Origin: Saprospiraceae bacterium | GTDB lineage: Bacteria > Bacteroidota > Bacteroidia > Chitinophagales > Saprospiraceae | DNA length: 57,958 bases | Direction: 5' to 3' | Assembly (NCBI GenBank): GCA_020437105.1 | Contig: JAGQWR010000100.1 | Location: forward strand, 774 to 58,731 | Part shown: in pieces, positions 42,208 to 50,737 of the stretch | Layout of the letters: each line of letters starts with the position of its first letter | How positions within the stretch are numbered: position 1 is the first letter of the stretch | The notes under the pieces: model-generated | Databases searched by the model: none | Told to the model about the DNA's origin: nothing | Seen by the model: only the letters and a program-made list of their open reading frames with translations | Position numbers and translations under genes: made by a program

Positions 42208-43218
42208 ATGAGAATTGTTATACCGATGGCGGGACGGGGCTCCCGACTGCGGCCGCATACCCTTACGGTGCCTAAACCCCTGATACCAATTGCGGGTAAG
42301 CCCATGGTGCAGCGAATAGTGGAAGAACTCACTTCCGCTTATGCTGGTCAAATTGAGGAAATTGCTTTCATTATTGGCGATTTTGGCGCCCAGGTAGAAG
42401 CCGATCTTCAGGAAGTAGCAACTGCCCTGAACACAAAATGCAGTATTTACCACCAGCACGAACCTCTGGGTACCGCGCATGCAATCCTGTGTGCTGCGGA
42501 AAGGCTCCTGCAAGGACCCTGTATTGTCGCTTTCGCGGATACGCTCTTTCAGGCAGATTTTCAATTTGATGATCAGGCGGACAGCGTGATCTGGGTGAAA
42601 AAAGTAGAAGACCCTTCTGCATATGGAGTAGTTACGACCAATGCAGCTCACGAAGTCCTTCAATTTGTTGAAAAATCGCCCGTATTTGTATCTGATATGG
42701 CTATCGTGGGAATCTATTATTTTCGCGATGGGGTACGGTTGAAAAAAGAACTACAGTTCCTTATTGATAATAATATCAAGGAAAAGGGCGAATTTCAACT
42801 CACTACTGCCCTGGAAAATATGAAAGCTGCCGGCGTGAAATTTAAGGCAGCTATGATAGATGAATGGCTGGATTGTGGCAATAAAGAACATGTGCTGCAT
42901 ACCAATAAGCGCATACTGGAGATCAAGCAACCCCAGGAAGAACTGATCTCCAAAGATGCCATTATCGAATCCTCCGTTATCATTCCTCCCTGTTATATTG
43001 GTCCGGGAACCCTCGTCCGAAACTCGGTCGTTGGTCCCTATGTTTCTATCGGCAGCAATTCAAAGGTTGAGAATACCGTTATTAAAAATAGCCTTGTTCA
43101 GGAAGAGTCTGTAATCAATGGGGGGCACTTTGATGACTCCATGATTGGGAATAAGGTTGTTTATCAGCGAAAATTCGAAGAACTTAGCATCGGAGACTAC
43201 ACAACGTACACAACATGA
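42208..43218 (+). CDS. Sugar-phosphate nucleotidyltransferase with left-handed beta-helix
   Basis: The 336-residue protein starts MRIVIPMAGRGSRLRPHTLT, the nucleotide-binding signature of sugar-1-phosphate nucleotidyltransferases (RmlA/GlmU type), with PKPLIPIAGKPMV. Later motifs (EPLGTAHAI, KGEFQLTTALENM, DEWLDCGNKEHVL) agree. A short hexapeptide-repeat tail follows (about 255-330). It likely makes an NDP-sugar for cell-envelope glycans; the sugar is not decidable from sequence. The stop overlaps the TPR gene start by four bases (ATGA). Confidence 0.93.
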   Translation: MRIVIPMAGRGSRLRPHTLTVPKPLIPIAGKPMVQRIVEELTSAYAGQIEEIAFIIGDFGAQVEADLQEVATALNTKCSIYHQHEPLGTAHAILCAAERLLQGPCIVAFADTLFQADFQFDDQADSVIWVKKVEDPSAYGVVTTNAAHEVLQFVEKSPVFVSDMAIVGIYYFRDGVRLKKELQFLIDNNIKEKGEFQLTTALENMKAAGVKFKAAMIDEWLDCGNKEHVLHTNKRILEIKQPQEELISKDAIIESSVIIPPCYIGPGTLVRNSVVGPYVSIGSNSKVENTVIKNSLVQEESVINGGHFDDSMIGNKVVYQRKFEELSIGDYTTYTT

Positions 43219-44921
43219 TTTTTAATCGAACAGGAATAGCCCTGTTTCTGGTGCTTTTTCCATTATTGGTAAATGCCCAAAACGGTCGGCTTTCCGAAAA
43301 GGATGTGCAACGACAGGGCATGTATATTGAGGCTAATCAGCAACGACTGCTCGGCAATTATGCTAAGGCGATCAAAATTTTTGAAGACCTGCTAATTGAA
43401 GAAGCGGAAAATGATGCTCTAAACTATGAGTTAGCACGTACATACGAAGCAGGAGATGAATTACAATCTGCCATTTATCAGGCCAAGATTGCAGTAGCTC
43501 TCCAACCTGATAATGAGTGGTACGGCGTCTATCTGGCTGATTTGTATCAGAAAACCGGCCAGGACAATGAGGCAGCCGAGGTGTACGAAAATCTGGTTAA
43601 TGCCTACCCTGATCGGGAATCCTTCTTCTATAAATGGGCGTATTTTCTGGTGCGTGCAAATAGAGCTTCCCAAGCGCTAAAGGTTTACGAAACGATGGAA
43701 GATCGTTTTGGAATGAGTGAAGAACTCAGCCGTAGAAAACATACCCTCTATTTGGGGGTGGGGGATTTCAAAAAAGCCGAAAAAGAGCTTGTCAAGCTGG
43801 TCGAATTATTTCCCTACAATACAGAATACCTGCACCTCCTGGCTGGATTTTATGAGCAAATGCATGAGGACAATAAGGCCCGTGCGGTTTATGCACGAAT
43901 TATAGAACTTGATCCAAATGATTCACGCGCAGCCATTGCTGTAACAGATTACGAAAACCCGGCCTCCAATGATGTAAATTACCTTCGATCACTCCAGGCA
44001 ATTTTTGTAAAAAGAGATGTGAGTCTGGATGTGAAGATGGTTCAGCTTATTCCGTTTATTCAAAAGGTAGCTGATACAGGTGATCAGGATTTGGCCAATG
44101 CAGCACTTTCTCTGACCGCCATTCTCGATGAAATTCATCCGGGAGAAGCAAAGGTTCATGCCGCTATAGGCGACCTGTATTATTATAGCGATCAAAAGGA
44201 TTTGGCGCGCACCTATTATGAAAAAGCGTTGCAGGAAGACGAGTCCGTCTATCAGGTATGGGAACAATACTTATACACCTGTCTGGAAACCAATGCAAAT
44301 GATAAGTTGCTTTCGTATTCTGAATCGGCCTTAGACGTTTTTCCGAATCAGGTGAAACTCTATTATTTAAATGCAATAGGCTATTCCCGGAAGGGCGAAT
44401 CCCGTTCAGCGATTGCAGCTCTTGAACAGGCCTTGCTGATGACTGGCAGAAATTTAGCCCTGCAATTACAGGTGTATCATCTCCTCGGAAAATCATATCA
44501 GGAAATCGGAAATTATGACCGATCCGGAGATGCGTATAGCCGGGCGCTGGAACTCGACCCAAATTCTGCAGCCGTACTTACTGATTTTAGCTATATGCTT
44601 GCCATGCGCGGAGTCAATTTGGGAAAGGCCAAAGAAATGGCAGCCAGAGCGAATGAAATATTTCCCAATAACGCGCAGGCCCAACATACTTACGGATGGG
44701 TGTTATATCGTTTGCAGGAGTATAAAGCGGCAAAGGACTGGATTGGCCGTGCCCTGAAATTAGCTCCGGAAGACACCATGATCCTGGAGCACTATGGGGA
44801 TGTTTTGTATCAATTAAATGAACAGGAGGCAGCCATCCGCAACTGGGAACAGGCAGCTGCCAAGGGTGGTGGATCTGAATTGTTAGATCGGAAGATTGCA
44901 GATGGTAAACTATATGAATAA
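43215..44921 (+). CDS. TPR repeat secreted/periplasmic protein
   Basis: The 568-residue protein has a signal peptide (LFPLLVNAQ) and at least ten tetratricopeptide repeats (for example GNYAKAIKIFEDLLIEEAEN, AIYQAKIAVALQPDN, YDRSGDAYSRALELDPNSA, YKAAKDWIGRALKLAPEDT). It should be a protein-binding scaffold in the periplasm or outer membrane, consistent with its position among envelope genes. Partners are unknown. The start overlaps the previous gene by four bases, and the end overlaps DUF4292 by eight, so the operon is tightly coupled. Confidence 0.92.
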   Translation: MIFNRTGIALFLVLFPLLVNAQNGRLSEKDVQRQGMYIEANQQRLLGNYAKAIKIFEDLLIEEAENDALNYELARTYEAGDELQSAIYQAKIAVALQPDNEWYGVYLADLYQKTGQDNEAAEVYENLVNAYPDRESFFYKWAYFLVRANRASQALKVYETMEDRFGMSEELSRRKHTLYLGVGDFKKAEKELVKLVELFPYNTEYLHLLAGFYEQMHEDNKARAVYARIIELDPNDSRAAIAVTDYENPASNDVNYLRSLQAIFVKRDVSLDVKMVQLIPFIQKVADTGDQDLANAALSLTAILDEIHPGEAKVHAAIGDLYYYSDQKDLARTYYEKALQEDESVYQVWEQYLYTCLETNANDKLLSYSESALDVFPNQVKLYYLNAIGYSRKGESRSAIAALEQALLMTGRNLALQLQVYHLLGKSYQEIGNYDRSGDAYSRALELDPNSAAVLTDFSYMLAMRGVNLGKAKEMAARANEIFPNNAQAQHTYGWVLYRLQEYKAAKDWIGRALKLAPEDTMILEHYGDVLYQLNEQEAAIRNWEQAAAKGGGSELLDRKIADGKLYE

Positions 44922-45678
44922 ACCCCTTTTTTGGCTTGGAATCGCGGCACTGCTGCTATTTGCCGCCTGTCATAGTGCAAAAGGTTTAGCCGCAAATGAT
45001 CTGAAAAAGCGTTCGACTCGATTTCTGTTGAAAGAACTGGTCGAAAATCAGGTGGATGCGGAGTGGTTTAGTGCCAAGGCTAAAATTACCTACTCAGATG
45101 CCTATGAAAATATGGTGTTGAGCTCCAATATCCGGATTCGAAAAGATAGCCTGATCTGGATGAATTTCAAAAAATTAAGTGTAGAAGCCGTGCGGATCCA
45201 AATTACCCCGGATTCGATCTATATTATTGACCGACTCAATAATCAGTATTCCATTAAGGGTTTTGGCTTCCTTCAAAAGCAATATCAACTTCCTGCCACT
45301 TTCGAAAGTCTCCAGAATTTGCTGCTTGGAAATCCGGTTTTCTTTACAACCGATCTGGAGTCGGATGTACTTGGCCAGCAATATCAGCTGGTTGGAGCCG
45401 GGACCCGTTACTCCAATACCTATCTGCTAAACGGATTAAGTTACCTGCTTGAAGGGCTGATCCTGGAAGATAAACAGGAAAAACTGGTGCTAACTGCAGT
45501 GCTAAGTGACTATCGTAAAACAGAAGGTGCACGAAATTTTTCTTATTTTCGTAGTGTTACCCTTCAAGGAGAGGACAAGGATGAAATTTCCGTGGAGCTT
45601 GAATTGTCAAAAGTAGAGATCAATGTCCCGAAGATTATCAGCTTTGAAATACCCGAACGATATACCCGGATGGATTAA
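44914..45678 (+). CDS. DUF4292 lipoprotein (LolA/LolB-like)
   Basis: From MNKPLFWLG at 44914 the product has 254 residues with a lipoprotein signal (AALLLFAAC). Its body fits DUF4292, a LolB/LptA-like beta sheet family (VDAEWFSAKAKITYSD, SNIRIRKDSLIWMNFKKLS, LTPDSIYIIDRLNNQYSIKG-type strands). Such proteins are thought to help outer-membrane lipoprotein or lipid handling, but this is not established. It is flanked by TPR and EnvC-like genes in a conserved Bacteroidota arrangement. Confidence 0.85.
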   Translation: MNKPLFWLGIAALLLFAACHSAKGLAANDLKKRSTRFLLKELVENQVDAEWFSAKAKITYSDAYENMVLSSNIRIRKDSLIWMNFKKLSVEAVRIQITPDSIYIIDRLNNQYSIKGFGFLQKQYQLPATFESLQNLLLGNPVFFTTDLESDVLGQQYQLVGAGTRYSNTYLLNGLSYLLEGLILEDKQEKLVLTAVLSDYRKTEGARNFSYFRSVTLQGEDKDEISVELELSKVEINVPKIISFEIPERYTRMD

Positions 45679-46915
45679 ATCATTTCCGCTTTTGGCTGTT
45701 GTCAATCAGCAGCCTCGGAAATGGGTAATCTTCTTGTTGTTATTTCTCCCACTTTCCCTGTTCGCCCAAGAGCGGGAGAAACTTGAGGAAAAACGCAAGC
45801 AACTCATCAAGGAGATTGAAATGACATCCGTGATGCTCTCTGAAACCCAACAAAATCGGGCTGCCACTCTGGAGCATTTTGTAACCTTACAAAAACAAAT
45901 TGAGAAACGCCGACTCCTAATTGAAACCTTGCAATCGGAAATACTGATTACAGAGGAGGGAATCAGTCAGGCAGCAGATATCAGTGAAGCGCTACGCGAT
46001 GACCTCGAGCGCCTGCTCGAAGAATATGGGCTCATAGCCCGCGCTGCGCTTAGATCCCAAATCAACAAAACAGCTACCCTTTTCATCTTTTCGGCGCCCA
46101 CCTTAAATGAAGCTTTTAATAGATGGCAATATATTCGTCAGTATGATCGATATCGAAAAAAGCAGGCACGCCTAATCGTAGAAACTCAAAAGATGCTGGA
46201 CGAACGGCAGGCTTGGTTGGAAGTGCAAAAGCAGGAAAAAGGAAGCCTCCTGGAGTCTGAAGAAAATCAGGCACAACTCCTCGCAAAGGAAATTACGACC
46301 TACGATCGGCTTTTGGCGGATCTTAAACGGGATGAAAAACGTCTGGCTGGCGAACTGAAAGATAAACAGGTTGCCCACCAAAAACTAAATGCAGCGATTG
46401 AAAATATTATTCGGGAAGAAGTAGCTCGAGCCAGAAAAGAAAGTCGAAGCCCTGAAGCACTCGAAGAAACCACTCGAACCCGCGACGCGGAACTGGTGAC
46501 CGGTGCCTTCGAACAAAATAGAGGCCGCCTGCCCTGGCCCGTTTCAAATGGCGTAGTAACGGGGTATTATGGCAAGCATACCCATCCTACACTTCAAAAC
46601 GTTACCGTTGATAACAATGGGATCGATATTCGCACAGATCAGGATGCCAATGTGCTTGCCGTTTTTCAGGGCGAGGTCGTAGGAACCCAGTACATTCCCG
46701 GATATAATTATATGTTAATTGTCAAACACGGGAACTATTATACCGTGTATTCCAATTTAAAGGAGGTGTATGTTAAACGGGGAGATTCTGTTACACTTCG
46801 GCAGGCGATTGGAAAAGTTTATACCGACCCGCAAACAAATACGGCCAGCCTGCATTTTGAGGTGTGGCAGGAAAAAAAACGAATGAACCCGTTGACGTGG
46901 GTGGGGCAAAAATAA
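45623..46915 (+). CDS. EnvC-like murein hydrolase activator with degenerate LytM domain
   Basis: The 430-residue protein has a signal peptide (LLLFLPLSLFAQ) and a long coiled coil of about 230 residues (EKLEEKRKQLIKEIEMTSVM and following). A C-terminal LytM (M23) domain comes last. In active M23 peptidases zinc is held by HxxxD and HxH; here the first site reads NNGIDI (His replaced by Asn), the catalytic YxHL reads YSNL, and HLH reads SLH, so peptidase activity is unlikely. This matches EnvC/NlpD-type activators that open amidases for septal peptidoglycan splitting. The start at 45623 overlaps DUF4292 by 56 bases; TTG at 45695 is another possible start and keeps the signal. Confidence 0.9.
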   Translation: MSRRLSALKYPNDIPGWIKSFPLLAVVNQQPRKWVIFLLLFLPLSLFAQEREKLEEKRKQLIKEIEMTSVMLSETQQNRAATLEHFVTLQKQIEKRRLLIETLQSEILITEEGISQAADISEALRDDLERLLEEYGLIARAALRSQINKTATLFIFSAPTLNEAFNRWQYIRQYDRYRKKQARLIVETQKMLDERQAWLEVQKQEKGSLLESEENQAQLLAKEITTYDRLLADLKRDEKRLAGELKDKQVAHQKLNAAIENIIREEVARARKESRSPEALEETTRTRDAELVTGAFEQNRGRLPWPVSNGVVTGYYGKHTHPTLQNVTVDNNGIDIRTDQDANVLAVFQGEVVGTQYIPGYNYMLIVKHGNYYTVYSNLKEVYVKRGDSVTLRQAIGKVYTDPQTNTASLHFEVWQEKKRMNPLTWVGQK

Positions 46916-46924
46916 AAGCAACTT

Positions 46925-48136
46925 ATGGCTAACGAATGGAACCTGGGGGAAAAACAACCCCAGGGATTAAATATAATTGAAAGAGCGGTACTGGTAGGAC
47001 TTGTTCAGCGTGATCAAACGACTGAAGAAGTAGAAGAATATCTGGACGAGTTGGAGTTTCTGGCCCATACAGCCGGTGCCGTTACTGAAAAACGCTTTAC
47101 ACAAAAACTGGCTAATCCCGATTCCAGAACCTTTGTTGGTAAAGGAAAACTCGAAGAAATACAGGCGTATATTGAAGAGCATGAGGATGTCACCATGGTT
47201 ATCTTTGATGATGACCTTACGGGAAAGCAGGTCAATATCATTGAAGAAGAGTTAAAGGTTAAAATCATTGATCGAAGCAGCCTGATCCTGGATATTTTCG
47301 CCAGTAGAGCACAAACAGCGCAGGCCAAAACACAGGTCGAACTCGCTCAAATGCAATATCTGCTTCCCCGGTTGCGCGGACTCTGGACCCACCTGGAGCG
47401 GCAACGTGGTGGTATTGGGATGCGCGGACCAGGGGAAAAGGAGATCGAAACAGATCGCCGGATCATTCGGGATAAAATTTCCCTCCTGAAGAAAAAGTTG
47501 GAAAAAATTGACCTGCAGGAAACAACCCGTCGCAAACAACGCGGCGATCTGATCCGGGTGGCCCTGGTGGGTTATACCAATGTCGGTAAATCAACTCTGA
47601 TGAATGTGCTGAGCAAATCAGAGGTTTTTGCAGAAAATAAACTCTTTGCGACCCTCGATACAACAGTGCGTAAAATCGCCTGGGATGGTATGCCTTTTTT
47701 ACTGTCAGATACCGTTGGATTTATTCGAAAACTTCCTCATCACCTGGTTGAAAGTTTTAAATCAACCCTCGATGAGGTTCGCGAAAGCGATATTCTGCTC
47801 CATGTAGTGGATCTGGCACATCCGCTTCACGAAGATCAAATTGTAACGGTCAACAAAACCTTAGACGAGCTCAAGATGCTTGAAAAGCCTACTTTAATGG
47901 TTTTTAATAAGATTGACTTGTACCGGGAAAAAAACTTTGACGAGCTGTTGAATGATGCCGAAAAGCAGGAAATTGAATCGGGCTTGCAACAAAACCTGAA
48001 GAATACCTTTGAGCATGAAAACGTCTTTATTTCTGCCCATTCACGGGAGAATATTGATGTTTTACGCGATAAACTTACTGAGATGATTCGGGTAATGTAT
48101 GAAACCCGATATCCATATCAAGTAAAAATGTGGTAA
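46925..48136 (+). CDS. hflX: GTPase HflX
   Basis: The 403-residue GTPase has the N-terminal HflX domain (SRTFVGKGKLEEIQ, QKTQVELAQMQYLLPRLRG-like text and RQRGGIGMRGPGEKEIETDR), then G1 GYTNVGKST, G3 DTVGFIRKLPH and G4 NKID. HflX binds the 50S subunit and can split stalled ribosomes under stress. The ATG lies 10 bases after the EnvC-like stop, and the M29 gene follows, so it belongs to the same operon. Confidence 0.96.
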   Translation: MANEWNLGEKQPQGLNIIERAVLVGLVQRDQTTEEVEEYLDELEFLAHTAGAVTEKRFTQKLANPDSRTFVGKGKLEEIQAYIEEHEDVTMVIFDDDLTGKQVNIIEEELKVKIIDRSSLILDIFASRAQTAQAKTQVELAQMQYLLPRLRGLWTHLERQRGGIGMRGPGEKEIETDRRIIRDKISLLKKKLEKIDLQETTRRKQRGDLIRVALVGYTNVGKSTLMNVLSKSEVFAENKLFATLDTTVRKIAWDGMPFLLSDTVGFIRKLPHHLVESFKSTLDEVRESDILLHVVDLAHPLHEDQIVTVNKTLDELKMLEKPTLMVFNKIDLYREKNFDELLNDAEKQEIESGLQQNLKNTFEHENVFISAHSRENIDVLRDKLTEMIRVMYETRYPYQVKMW

Positions 48137-48169
48137 CCCGAAGCTTACATCCAACAAAACGAAAACAAC

Positions 48170-49264
48170 ATGATCCTGGAGCAGTATGCCAAATTGCTGG
48201 TGCATTATTGTCTGGAAGCAAAACCTGGGGAACGACTTTTTTTAAGGTCAACCACCCTGGCAGAACCTCTGGTACGGGAAATTTATAAGGAAGCCTGTAA
48301 ATCAGGTGTTTGGGTAGAGGTTGATATGGCCTTTGAAGACCAGGCTCAAATCTTGCTCGAACATGGAACGGATAATATTCTACAGCAGGTTTCTCCCTTT
48401 TATGAAAAAGCCATCCGGGATTTTGATTTGATGCTCTCCATTCGGGCACCGTTTAAAATGCATATGGAAACGGTGTCTGTAGAACGAAGTCGGTTGCGCC
48501 AGAAAGCATTTGAGGAAGTAAACAAAACCTATTACAAACGCTATGGGAATGGAGGCTTTCGTACGGCACTTTGTCAATATCCGACGGAAGCCTGGGCACA
48601 GGAAGCTGGTATGAGCCTGGAAGAGTGTACCCATTTTGTATATAATGCCTGCAAACTTTTTGAAGAGGATCCCGTAACCGCCTGGTTGGATGTGCGCGCC
48701 CACCAGCAGAAAATAGTAGATTACCTGGATCAGCGAAAGGAGTTTCGTTACCGGAGTGCAGGAACTGATATTCGGTTTCGTACCGATGATCGGGTCTGGA
48801 TCAATTCAGACGGAAAGCACAATATGCCTTCCGGCGAAGTTTATACCTCGCCTGTAGAAGATTCAGTGGAGGGCGTGGTGCATTTTGCTTATCCGGTGAT
48901 TTATCGCGGGGAGGAGATGGAAGGCGTAACGCTCTGGGTTGAAAAGGGATATATTGAAAAATGGGAAGCCAAGAAGGGGCAGAAGATGTTGGAGGAGCTA
49001 TTTAAAGTCAATGGTGCTCGTTATTTTGGCGAAGCAGCTATTGGTACCAATTATCAGATTGACCGATTTACCAAGAATATTTTGTTTGATGAAAAGATTG
49101 GAGGTACAGTACACATGGCAGTCGGCCAATCGTATGCAGCAGCAGGTGGAAAAAACACATCTTCAGTGCATCTGGATATGATTGCTGATATGAGCAATGG
49201 CGGCGAAATCTTTGCAGATGGCGAAAAATGTTATGATAGTGGAAAGTTTCTCTTCCTGGATTAG
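48170..49264 (+). CDS. M29 family aminopeptidase (AmpS/PepS type)
   Basis: The 364-residue protein fits thermophilic metalloprotease family M29: YAKLLVHYCLEAKPGERLFLR near the start, the metal-ligand region FADGEKCYDSG and LHFAYPVIYRGEEM-like strands, HMAVGQSYAAAGGKN with His, and SVHLDMIADM near the end. Members use two metal ions (Co, Zn or Mn) to remove N-terminal amino acids from peptides in the cytosol. It ends the operon that begins at 42208; 234 bases without a gene follow. Confidence 0.9.
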   Translation: MILEQYAKLLVHYCLEAKPGERLFLRSTTLAEPLVREIYKEACKSGVWVEVDMAFEDQAQILLEHGTDNILQQVSPFYEKAIRDFDLMLSIRAPFKMHMETVSVERSRLRQKAFEEVNKTYYKRYGNGGFRTALCQYPTEAWAQEAGMSLEECTHFVYNACKLFEEDPVTAWLDVRAHQQKIVDYLDQRKEFRYRSAGTDIRFRTDDRVWINSDGKHNMPSGEVYTSPVEDSVEGVVHFAYPVIYRGEEMEGVTLWVEKGYIEKWEAKKGQKMLEELFKVNGARYFGEAAIGTNYQIDRFTKNILFDEKIGGTVHMAVGQSYAAAGGKNTSSVHLDMIADMSNGGEIFADGEKCYDSGKFLFLD

Positions 49265-49498
49265 TCCGTTTTTGCCTCAGATAGCTACTTTTTAGGCTTT
49301 TAATGCATAAGATTTCGGATCGTAGGTCATATTATTGTCGGAAGCTTCTGGCATTGTTTAAAAATTCCTAAATTGCCAGCGTTTCCGGAAGCTTTGTGTT
49401 TCTTAGGTTTGGCGAAGATAACCAAGTGAGAACCCCATGTACGGCGATAGCCGGGAAAGTGTACAGCGATTTATCCAAAATTAACCGAGACTAGAAAA

Positions 49499-50227
49499 GT
49501 GGATTCCAACTTTGCAATTCTTGAACTGAAATATGGTAATATCTATGGGGGGTATCCCAACTTCTTTGCCATATCTGAAGTATCCGTCGTAATCTTTGAG
49601 CAGCCGGGAAACAAAATCTTTATTGAGACCTGGCGGAACCGCCTGGATGTAGATTATGTAAGCGTATCCTCAAAGACTAATGAACTGGGACATACCACTG
49701 GCCGAATCAAGGAAGTGATCAATATGCGGACAGGTCGTACCCGTCCTTTTGTTGAAGAGTTTCAGTTGGACGACCGGGACCTTCAGTATAATTTTAAAAT
49801 ACTTCGGCCGGTTCAATCCTGGATTCGAAAATTCCTGCTCAATACTTTTCGCAAGTATAATGTGCGCAATATTTTGACTTTTGATGGCCGTAGAGATATC
49901 TTCCTCTGCGAACGATCGGGTATTGATTTCAGAAATTCTTCCATATTGGATTTGCAACGAGAGCTCAATCGGGAAACCGATTACCTCTTCTCCCTGAATA
50001 AACTCGGCGTTGTTATTGGTTTTGATATGGATGGTTCTTATCTGCGCTCCAACAATCTGGAATATTGGCTCCACCCAATTGCCGCCAAGCAGTTGATACC
50101 AAAAACAGCTGCCTGGGATGCTGCCCGACTGCTGATGGTGCATAATGAATACCGGGAGTATCACGATGACTTTATGATGAAAGCAGCACTGCTTCTAAAT
50201 AAAATTCAGTCACAGAAGGAAGGTTAA
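49499..50227 (+). CDS. Unrecognised conserved protein, possible RNase H-fold nuclease relative
   Basis: I do not recognise this 242-residue protein with confidence. It starts at GTG (49499). Its N-terminal strand (FAILELKYGNIYGG), the region NILTFDGRRDIFLCE and ILDLQRE, and the long conserved-looking tail SNNLEYWLHPIAAKQLIPKT with AWDAARLLMVHNEYREYHDDF recall DnaQ-type 3'-5' exonucleases (RNase H fold). The acidic residues at FDGRRD, LDLQ and AWDAARLL could be DEDD remnants, but the first motif reads ELK instead of DxE, so activity is doubtful. It has no signal peptide and stands alone, with a terminator after it. Confidence 0.55.
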   Translation: MDSNFAILELKYGNIYGGYPNFFAISEVSVVIFEQPGNKIFIETWRNRLDVDYVSVSSKTNELGHTTGRIKEVINMRTGRTRPFVEEFQLDDRDLQYNFKILRPVQSWIRKFLLNTFRKYNVRNILTFDGRRDIFLCERSGIDFRNSSILDLQRELNRETDYLFSLNKLGVVIGFDMDGSYLRSNNLEYWLHPIAAKQLIPKTAAWDAARLLMVHNEYREYHDDFMMKAALLLNKIQSQKEG

Positions 50228-50244
50228 GTACTTTAGCTTTCGCG

Positions 50245-50286
50245 AAAAAGAGGTCATCTCCAAATGAGATGGCCTCTTTTTTTTTT
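50245..50286 (+). terminator. Rho-independent terminator after the 49499 gene
   Basis: AAAAAGAGG-T-CATCTC pairs with GAGATG-G-CCTCTTTTT (50245-50259 with 50266-50281, including one T-G wobble). T10 follows (50277-50286). Confidence 0.92.
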
Positions 50287-50357
50287 GCCTGCCATGTAAT
50301 TTCATCGAATTTTTCCAATTGTTTATCGAGTAACTATGTTTTGTAAGCTATCGTGTA

Positions 50358-50388
50358 TTGCATAGTAGTGTATGGTTTTGTATGTTTG
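50358..50388 (+). promoter_or_regulatory. Promoter of the PadR-PspC operon, leaderless type
   Basis: TTG (50358-50360), 20 bases, TATGTTTG (50381-50388), a perfect -7 box. The PadR ATG (50393) begins four bases downstream, where transcription itself should start. Confidence 0.65.
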
Positions 50389-50392
50389 TCTT

Positions 50393-50737
50393 ATGAAGTT
50401 GGAAAACACAAAGGCACAAATGCGAAAAGGCGTGTTGGAACTATGTGTTCTTTCGGTGATCTCGGAGGAAGGAGAAGCCTATCCATCAGATATCATTTCG
50501 AAATTAGAAGGGTCTGAGTTGCTCGTAAAACAAGGCACTTTATACCCTTTGCTCACACGCCTGAAAAACGACGGCTTGCTACACTATACCTGGAGGGAAT
50601 CTTCTGAAGGCCCTCCCCGGAAATATTATTATGTAACAGAAGTCGGAAAAGAATTTCTGAACGGCTTATTGCTAACCTGGAAAGAGTTAGTGTATGCAGT
50701 TCAACAATCAACAAAAAACATTGCCACCAATGAATAA
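50393..50737 (+). CDS. PadR family transcriptional regulator
   Basis: From MKLENTKAQMRKGVLELCVL at 50393 the protein has 114 residues; the upstream ATG (50372) precedes the promoter box and is unlikely. Winged-helix region: YPSDIISKLEGSELLVKQGT, LYPLLTRLKNDGLLHYTW, PPRKYYYVTEVGKEFL, typical of PadR. It should bind a dyad near its own promoter. The last eight bases overlap the PspC gene, so the two are translationally coupled and PadR probably represses the pair. The inducer is unknown. Confidence 0.93.
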   Translation: MKLENTKAQMRKGVLELCVLSVISEEGEAYPSDIISKLEGSELLVKQGTLYPLLTRLKNDGLLHYTWRESSEGPPRKYYYVTEVGKEFLNGLLLTWKELVYAVQQSTKNIATNE

